In this document: piece after piece, positions 57,786-64,000 of the stretch
How positions within the stretch are numbered: position 1 is the first letter of the stretch
Layout: each line of letters starts with the position of its first letter
Source of the DNA: Pseudozyma flocculosa PF-1
Taxonomy: Eukaryota > Basidiomycota > Ustilaginomycetes > Ustilaginales > Ustilaginaceae
Assembly: GCF_000417875.1 (NCBI RefSeq)
Contig: NW_006920883.1
Location: 481,202 to 545,201, forward strand
DNA: 64,000 nt
Direction of reading: 5' to 3'
Translations under genes and position numbers: made by a program
The notes under the pieces: generated by a model
Seen by the model: the letters and a program-made list of their open reading frames with translations, nothing else
Told to the model about the DNA's origin: nothing
Database searches by the model: none

Positions 57786-58277
57786 ATGGGATCCTGTCTC
57801 TCCCGATCCAAGTTCAAAGGTGAAGGCCAGACCCTCGCCTCGTCCCCCTCCTCCTCGTCCAATCGACCGGCTCCTGCCACGCACGCAGCACCGGCAGCCA
57901 CCACCGGTCCCGCATCCAGCGGCGGCGGTCACACCCTCTCTGGGTCCTCGACATCACAACGTCCAGAGGGGGATGCAGAGGCGCGGGAGGCGAGAGCCAG
58001 AGCGGCAGAGGCAAGAGCAAAGGCGGCCGCGAGCACCGGCGTCCGTCCTGGTAGCTCCACGGGCAAGCTGAGCAAGAAGCTCGAGGATCAGAAACGCAAC
58101 CCTCTCAAACCCGACGAACCCGAGGTCGAAAGAGTCGTCGTGAGTCTCCATGGACCCCTCCTCTCCGCCCTAGTGGCCATCTCGGCGGTACAACGAGCCC
58201 CTCGTGCGGCCATGCTGACTGGGCGGCCACCTCCTTCTCCCCACGGATTCGTCCTCATCCTCCTCTAGTGGGACTGA
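57786..58277 (+). CDS. Small lipid-anchored protein with a p97/Cdc48-binding motif, SVIP-like
   Basis: The exons are 57786-58139 and 58269-58277, giving 120 residues. The 9-nt last exon supplies only Trp, Asp and the stop. The protein begins MGSCLSRSK: Gly2 is a good N-myristoylation site and Cys4 a likely palmitoylation site. Residues 67-77 (REARARAAEAR) fit the VCP-interacting motif R-X5-AA-X2-R of SVIP. The middle is Ser/Pro/Ala-rich and the C-terminus has a charged segment LSKKLEDQKRNPLKPDEPE. By analogy with animal SVIP it would sit on cytosolic faces of membranes and bind Cdc48/p97. Family membership is inferred from two short motifs, so a chance match in an Ala/Arg-rich helix is possible. 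Confidence 0.7.
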
Positions 58278-58581
58278 GGTCGCTCTTCCACAGCATTGCC
58301 TCGGACCCTCGCACATACCTCGATTCGCCTCACGATACCTTTCGACGCGACCACGTCGATCCAGCCTCTACGACAATGGGAACGATTACACCATGCAGAT
58401 TACCGGAGCGTGACCATGCGAACGACAATCTAATGCAGCAGGGAGGAAGGACCGAAAAGCAGCCGGGCAGTCTACACGACGATGGGATGCTATGCGATGC
58501 GATTCGAGGCGAGAGGCGAAAGGGCGAGGTGCCGTGCAAATTGGCAGCGAGGCAGCTGAGCGGATCGAGGAGGGTTGGCGT
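58278..58581. other. Short convergent interval
   Basis: About 300 bp between the stop codons of the SVIP-like gene and the transporter gene; it should hold both 3' ends. Nothing else was seen. Confidence 0.4.
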
Positions 58582-60880
58582 TCAATGGGCCATGACGGCA
58601 TCGTCGCCGCCCTCCTGGCTCTTGGCCAGCGCCACCCACGCTCCGTTGGCGAGGATCAGCACGCTGCCCACCACCGAGAGCCACTCGAGCGGCGTGCCAA
58701 AGAGCGCCAGCTGCCAGAACAGCGCAAAGATGATCTACGGCGAGGCGTCCGACGAGGTTGGAGGGGGCAGGCCAAGGACGAGAGACGACAGGTCAGCACA
58801 TTGTCGGCAACCGCCGGCCGGACACATCGCCGTGTCGAGCGGCAAGACTCACCTGAAGATACGACATGGTGGCGGCGCGCGCCGCCGTCTCCCTCTGCAG
58901 GCCGAGCGTCTGGAAGACCTGGGCGAGCAGGCTAAACAGGCCGACGCTCGTCAGCAGCAGCATCGACTGGATCGAGTCGGGCATCACCATGGGCTGGCCC
59001 AGCGCGGCCATGGCGAGGAAGCTGCAGACCCACGAGCAGAGGGCAAAGTAGGCGATGCTGTGGTAGGTCGAGGCGCGCTTGCCAATGTGGCGCAGGCACA
59101 CCCACGCCCCGGCCATGAGGAAGACGCCGAGGAGCGCCACAGAGATGCCGACGAGCCGCGCGCCCTCGCCCTCTTCGGCGCCGCCGCCCATGCCCGGCTC
59201 GCCCTCGGGCATGTCGCCGTCGTAGGGCGGCGCCGTCTCCTGGCCCGAGGGCGTGCCGAACAGGAACGACGGGCGGGCGATGAGGACGACGCCGCAGAGG
59301 CTCATGAAGCCCGCCAGCTTCTCGCGCGCCGTGAACGGCTCGGCGAGGACGAGGTTGGCCAGGAGGCCGGTGGCGAGGGGCGAGAGGAAGGTGATGACGG
59401 TGGCGTCCGAGAGCGAGAGGGTCTGGAGCGAGATGTAGAGGGCCAGCGTCGACCCGAAGCCAAACATGCCGCGCGCCAGCAGCAGCAGGCGGGTGCCCGG
59501 CGGGCCGAGGAGGATGTGCTCGCTGCGGCCGAGGGACATGGTGATGACGCAGCCGATCCAGATGATGAGGCACTCGACGCCGACAATCTCGAGGGCGCCG
59601 AGCGCCGGCTGGGAGCTGTGGTGCTCGCGGCGCGCCCCTTGGCCCTCGCGATCCTCGAGCAGCTTGACAAAGAGGTTCATGGTCGAGTAGCACACTTGGC
59701 TGATGGCGATGAGGACTAGGCCGAGGTTGGTGCCCGGCTTGGTCGAGTGGCTGACGAGGGCCTCGCGCATCGTGATGGCGCTGGCGTCGGCGTCCATGCG
59801 GTCGTAGCCCGGCTGGGCGAAGCTGATCGAGCTGGCGCCGCCGTATTGGCGCATCGAGGCGGGCGGAGGCGCGCCGTGGCCGATGGCGCCGTAGTTGGAG
59901 CGCATGCTGGGCTTGGCGCTGGCAATCGAGAGGAGCGACGTCGACGGCCGCCGGCTGCGGTATGCCTGACCGACCTCGTCGCCGTCCCCAACACCGCCGC
60001 CGACGCCGCCAAATTGCGAGTCTTGGTCGGCGTCGGCAGCGGTAAAGACGGAGCCGCGCTCCGACACCTCGTTCTCATAGGCCTGGACCTCTTGGGCGTG
60101 CTGCTGCGCGACGAGATACTCGTTGGGGTGGAAGATGGACGCGACGTCGCTAAAGATGCTGCGCGTCTCGTCAACCATGCTCTGCGACTCGACATCGCTT
60201 CCGGCAAACGACGATGATCCGGCGGCGGCGACGTCGCGCTGCGAGGGGAAGAGGCGGGGCACTCGCGTGTAGCTAAAGGCTCCGAGCTCGCCCACTTCGT
60301 CCCTGGCCTCATCCTCGGCGGGCTTGGTGGGGAAGCGCTGGTGCATGACGGGTCGCTGCCATGCCGCGAGGTCATCGTGGTCGTCGCGGTATGCGGGTGC
60401 GGTGCGGCGTCCGCTCTCGTCGTGGCCCTCCTCTGCGGCGCTTCCAAGTTCGTCGTCGTTTTCGCTGCCGTACTCATCTTCCCCCTCTTCGTCGTCGTCG
60501 GTGGTCTCTTCGATTTCGCCCGCGTCGCTGCTGGCATGCTGAGATCCGCCGCCGCGGCTGCGCGCGTGGAAGCGGGACGATGTGAAGCTCGACGACGACG
60601 CGAGCGACTCGGTGCGGTTCGCCGCGTCCAAGCAGGAGAGGGGCGTCATGGCGGGGAAGTGGGCGGCCTGGATGCGGTCCGAGGGCGCGGCGCTGCCCAC
60701 GGCGGGGCGGTGGCTGCGCGCGCTCGACCGACGCCGCCGGTCATTGCTGTTGTTGTTGTTGTTGTTGTTGGCGGCGGCGGCGGCGACGACGGTGGCCGGA
60801 GCCTGAGGATCATCGTTGTGATGCGCTGCGGCGTGGGGCTGCCCTCGGTTGCCGGTGGTGGCGTTGGCGTTGTTGTCCAT
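58582..60880 (-). CDS. EamA/DMT-superfamily membrane transporter, SLC35G-like
   Basis: The exons are 58853-60880 and 58582-58734 (intron with GTGAGT donor and CCGTAG acceptor), giving 726 residues. About 390 N-terminal residues are hydrophilic, with an (N)7 run and acidic stretches (EETTDDDEEGEDEYGSEND). Two EamA repeats of about five hydrophobic segments each follow: GLVLIAISQVCYSTMNLFVKL, then FGFGSTLALYISLQTLSLSDATV, and in the second half YHSIAYFALCSWVCSFLAM. The last exon provides the final membrane helices (IIFALFWQLALFGTPLEW, VVGSVLILANGAWVAL). Substrate is unknown. The long N-terminal extension may be regulatory. Confidence 0.88.
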
Positions 60881-61290
60881 TGAATGGCGGGCGTCGCTGG
60901 CTCGGACCGACAGGCAGGAAGGTATGGTGGTTCTTTCTGTGAGTGTCTATGGAATGGGGTCGAAGCCGGGGAAAAGGGGGTGCGGTGGCGGTGGCGATGG
61001 CGGTGGCGGTGGAGCAGACGTAGGAAAAGCGGAGGGGCGTGTTTGTCTTGGGTTGCCCCTCGTCGTCGTCGTCGTCGGCGTCGGCGTTGCCGTCGTCGCT
61101 CGAGCAGCCTGGCGGGCCACGCCTAGGCAACGCCCTCCGGCGCCAGACGGGCCCACGGCGGCGTTGGATGGGTTGCGCGCCAGGCCCTAGCCTGGCCTGG
61201 CCTTTTTCTCTCGACGCTCGCGAAGATTCCAAAAACCCGGCTCGGAGAGGCCGCCCTCTGCCGCTGCCGCATCCATCGGTCGGGCAGCCT

Positions 61291-61314
61291 AAGCAAGCAA
61301 GCAAGCAAGCAAGC
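61291..61314 (+). repeat. Tetranucleotide microsatellite (AAGC)6
   Basis: Six exact tandem AAGC units. Confidence 0.9.
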
Positions 61315-62190
61315 TGCCCCGGCCCAACTCTCGACCTGCCTGCCTGTCTGCCAGCCTAGCCTGCTTTCTCTGTGGACCCTGCATGCTTGACCCCGCGCGC
61401 GTCGTCGACGCAGCACCACGGACTGACGCTTGACGTCGTCCAGGTGACCGACCGCCTCCATCTCGTACGTCCAAGAAGAGTCGGCCCCACCACGTCGATG
61501 AGAAGAGATGGTGGGGTGAGCAGGATAAAGAGGTAGACAGGTGAGTGCAGTTCCCCATCCACCTCGCCCACCTGGCATCATTGCGGCACCTGTTTTTGGT
61601 AGCCCTGGTCTGGATCCAGCAGCTCGCTGCGGCCCAAAGACGCCGTCGAGCACCATGGCCAGACGGGCCTCTCCGGGCATGCTTGCCATCGTTGGACGAC
61701 GGCTTCTGAGGGACGTCGCTCTCGATCGCTGTTCAAGGAGCAGGCGACAAGGGGCTAAATACCTCTGGTTGACATCCTTTGGCCACGAGGAGCCAGCTTC
61801 GACCTCGCCTTGACGACCCGCTTTGTCCCCGCCAGTCGCCAGCCATCGCTATGCACAGCCATTATCACTCTGCTGCCCTGCTTGATCCGAATCTCTCCCC
61901 GGGCTGCTACACCTTATGGAGGCGTGACTACTCTCGCTCAGGCGGACGATGAACGCGGGCGATGCCCTTGTCGAGAGCATCCTGCATGGCGAGCCAGGCC
62001 CACCACGCTCGACTCGTGCGAAAGGAAAGCCCAGGTCGGCCTGCGCCAACCAGAGTCCGGTCTGGGCTAGGCTCGCCCGCCACGCGCGCTCGGAGATTTC
62101 AACCTCGCCGATCCGACGGAGGATTTCGCGTTCATGCCGGCCCAGCCCGATACGATGACGATGTCGATGCTCGACGGCCACCAACGGGTT

Positions 62191-62212
62191 GGATCGGATC
62201 GGATCGGATCGG
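62191..62212 (+). repeat. Pentanucleotide microsatellite (GGATC)4
   Basis: Four tandem GGATC units followed by GG. Confidence 0.9.
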
Positions 62213-64000
62213 CCTGGTCTGGCCTGGCGGGGTCGGCTCCGTCATCGAAGCTCGACCTGGCCCAGGCTGGTGGCCAACCAAGAAGAGGGCCATCTGGCAA
62301 TAAGCAACCACGGAGTGAAGCAAGGGGAAGCCAGCGCAGCGGTCGTGTGATGTCAGGCTGCGGGCCAGAAGAGAGCTCAGGCGGAGGCAGGATCGCCGAG
62401 ATCAGCGCGGGTCGGCGACCATGCAGATGCTGCCTTCACTACTGGCCTGGCCTGGCATCGATGTGCTGGCACGACGCTGTGCGGGCGAGCGGGCGAGCCT
62501 GCTGCGGTGCGACGTCGCGGATGCCAAGACTTTGCTCGCCGCACAGCGCCGGCGCCTCTTTGCGTACACTGCGGCGACTTGAGGCGGCGAGCTGGCGCCA
62601 GGACGAACTCGTTCCTGCAAGGTACCGGCGCCAGGCCATCCCATCTGGTCTGCCATCACCCCCGCTCCCCGCTCCTCGAAGCCGGCGGAGAGATTGGCCG
62701 GCTGCCCAGGGGTCTGGCTTCAAACGGCGAGCGCCGGCTTGCTTGATTGTGCCTTCGAAGCGGCGATAGGTATACTCGTCAGGCTGTAGCGTTTCTTGAT
62801 GGCCCATCGCCGACCTCCTCCGTACGCCGGCGATCCAGTGCCGTGGGCCGACGGGCTCGTCACAGGCTCACAGACACCGAGCTTGGTTCCGTCTGGTGCA
62901 CCACCTCGTACTGTGCGCCGACGCATCGAGGCGTCTTTTGACGCTTGGCTGGGCGAGAATGGGCTGCGACCGTAGCAGAGAAACGGTGGTTGCGCGGTTG
63001 CGCGGCCCACCGAGCAGACGTACGACAGAGGCCCTGGCGATCTTTCTGGTGCCGGATGCTATAGCTGTGAGTTGGCCTGCCTGGCCTGGCCTGGCCTTTG
63101 CCCTCGATGCAGGGGTCGTCGCCGCAATTGCCAAGGCGGTGCGGGTGACCTCACCCCCTCCTCTGGCAACCACTGTCCGGCGGCTCAGGCTACGGGACCT
63201 AGCTATCCTAGCGCGGGTCGAGTGGCAAGCGCCGGGTGGAGGCTGTCCTGCCTCTCCTCCTCTGGACCGCACACGCTCGTACGGCCGCCGGAAGAGAGCG
63301 GATCCATCCAGACGCGACGAGTCGCTCGTCGAGACGCCCTGAAAGCAACGGCAGGTGGGACATGTCGGCAGCGCCGTCGATTTCATCATCATCGGCACGC
63401 CCTCGGGACTCGAGTTCCGGAGTGGCCGAAGAGGGCAGCCGGCCTGGCCACACATCCTGCTGCGTGTTTTCAAGGAGCAAGCAAGAGGTTATGCCGAGTC
63501 TACAAACACAGCTGGCAGGCAGAGAAGGCAGGCGGGCCAAGAGGCTTCAGCGCCATGAAAGAGGCGTCGAGGAAGCCTCGCAAGCAAGGCCGTCGGTCAC
63601 CACTCTTAACTCTGATCTCCTCGTTTCATGCCATGGCACGGTCCGCCTGGAAGTCAGCAGACGCTCGCTCGCCAACATACATGTGCAAAGCAAGGGTGTG
63701 GACCCCCAAATCGAGGGGCCCGCTCGACGACGGGAGCAGCTCCGGCGCCCCCCCGGACTGAGGGTACAGAGCTAGGGAGTCTGCACGCCCTGCGCATCTC
63801 TGCGTCGCCGCGCCGGCCTGCACCAGCCTGCCTGCCTGCTACAGAGTAGCTCCGCTCGGCCCTTCCGTATCGGGGCAGCTACCCGTACAGCCTCCCTGCC
63901 TGCTGTGGCCCAGCCGACGAGCGGACCACGGGCCGTACCGTCGGATTCGAGAGAGGCAGCAACGAGCGGGGCTGGACAGGTACTGTAGGCAGCAGGTGAC

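Larger units (their letters stand above)
60881..64000. other. Gene-free right end of the window
   Basis: Open frames on both strands lack recognisable domains. Simple repeats occur at 61291-61314 (AAGC)n and 62191-62212 (GGATC)n, and the GGCCT-type motif recurs near 61190-61202, 62210-62230, 62443-62455 and 63080-63095. The first few hundred bases are the likely promoter and leader of the transporter gene. Confidence 0.45.

Overview
The window is nuclear DNA of a GC-rich fungus, most likely a basidiomycete and perhaps a smut-type Ustilaginomycotina (the lineage is inference). Support comes from short spliceosomal introns with GTGAGT-type donors and CAG/TAG acceptors, intron numbers from zero to six per gene, CT-rich leaders, and fungal versions of Sec31, Kha1, a Ptc2-type phosphatase and complex I. 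No bacterial, viral or CRISPR feature was seen. One assembly gap of 283 N lies at 49974-50256.

Layout. 1-2530: a minus-strand Gln/His-rich, regulator-like protein that runs off the left edge. 2531-9825: a gene-poor island with one possible decayed ORF, short palindromes, three copies of a MITE-like element and two related foldbacks. 9826-14335: a PI-specific phospholipase C (minus) divergent from a DUF4870-like membrane protein (plus). 14336-23216: Sec31, a C8orf82/UPF0598 protein divergent from mitochondrial uS8m, Yos1, and convergent eIF3i. 27204-33733: a PP2C phosphatase and a Kha1-type K+/H+ antiporter. 35198-37594: a GATA factor (minus). 43406-49459: a very large RasGEF carrying a degenerate GTPase domain. 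52605-58277: Nfs1 divergent from NDUFS6, then uL22m divergent from a small SVIP-like protein. 58582-60880: an EamA-family transporter (minus). The right 3 kb shows no recognisable gene.

Most genes form divergent or convergent pairs. Themes are signalling (PLC, PP2C, RasGEF, GATA), the ER-Golgi pathway (Sec31, Yos1, possibly the p97-binding protein) and mitochondria (Nfs1, NDUFS6, uS8m, uL22m, UPF0598). Exon joins were worked out by hand: the reading frame closes at every junction and the joined protein matches the family where one is known. I found no convincing new multi-gene system. The best leads are the pseudo-GTPase/RasGEF fusion, the fungal SVIP-like protein with a 9-nt last exon, and the repeat families at 4.5-9.5 kb and 51.8 kb.
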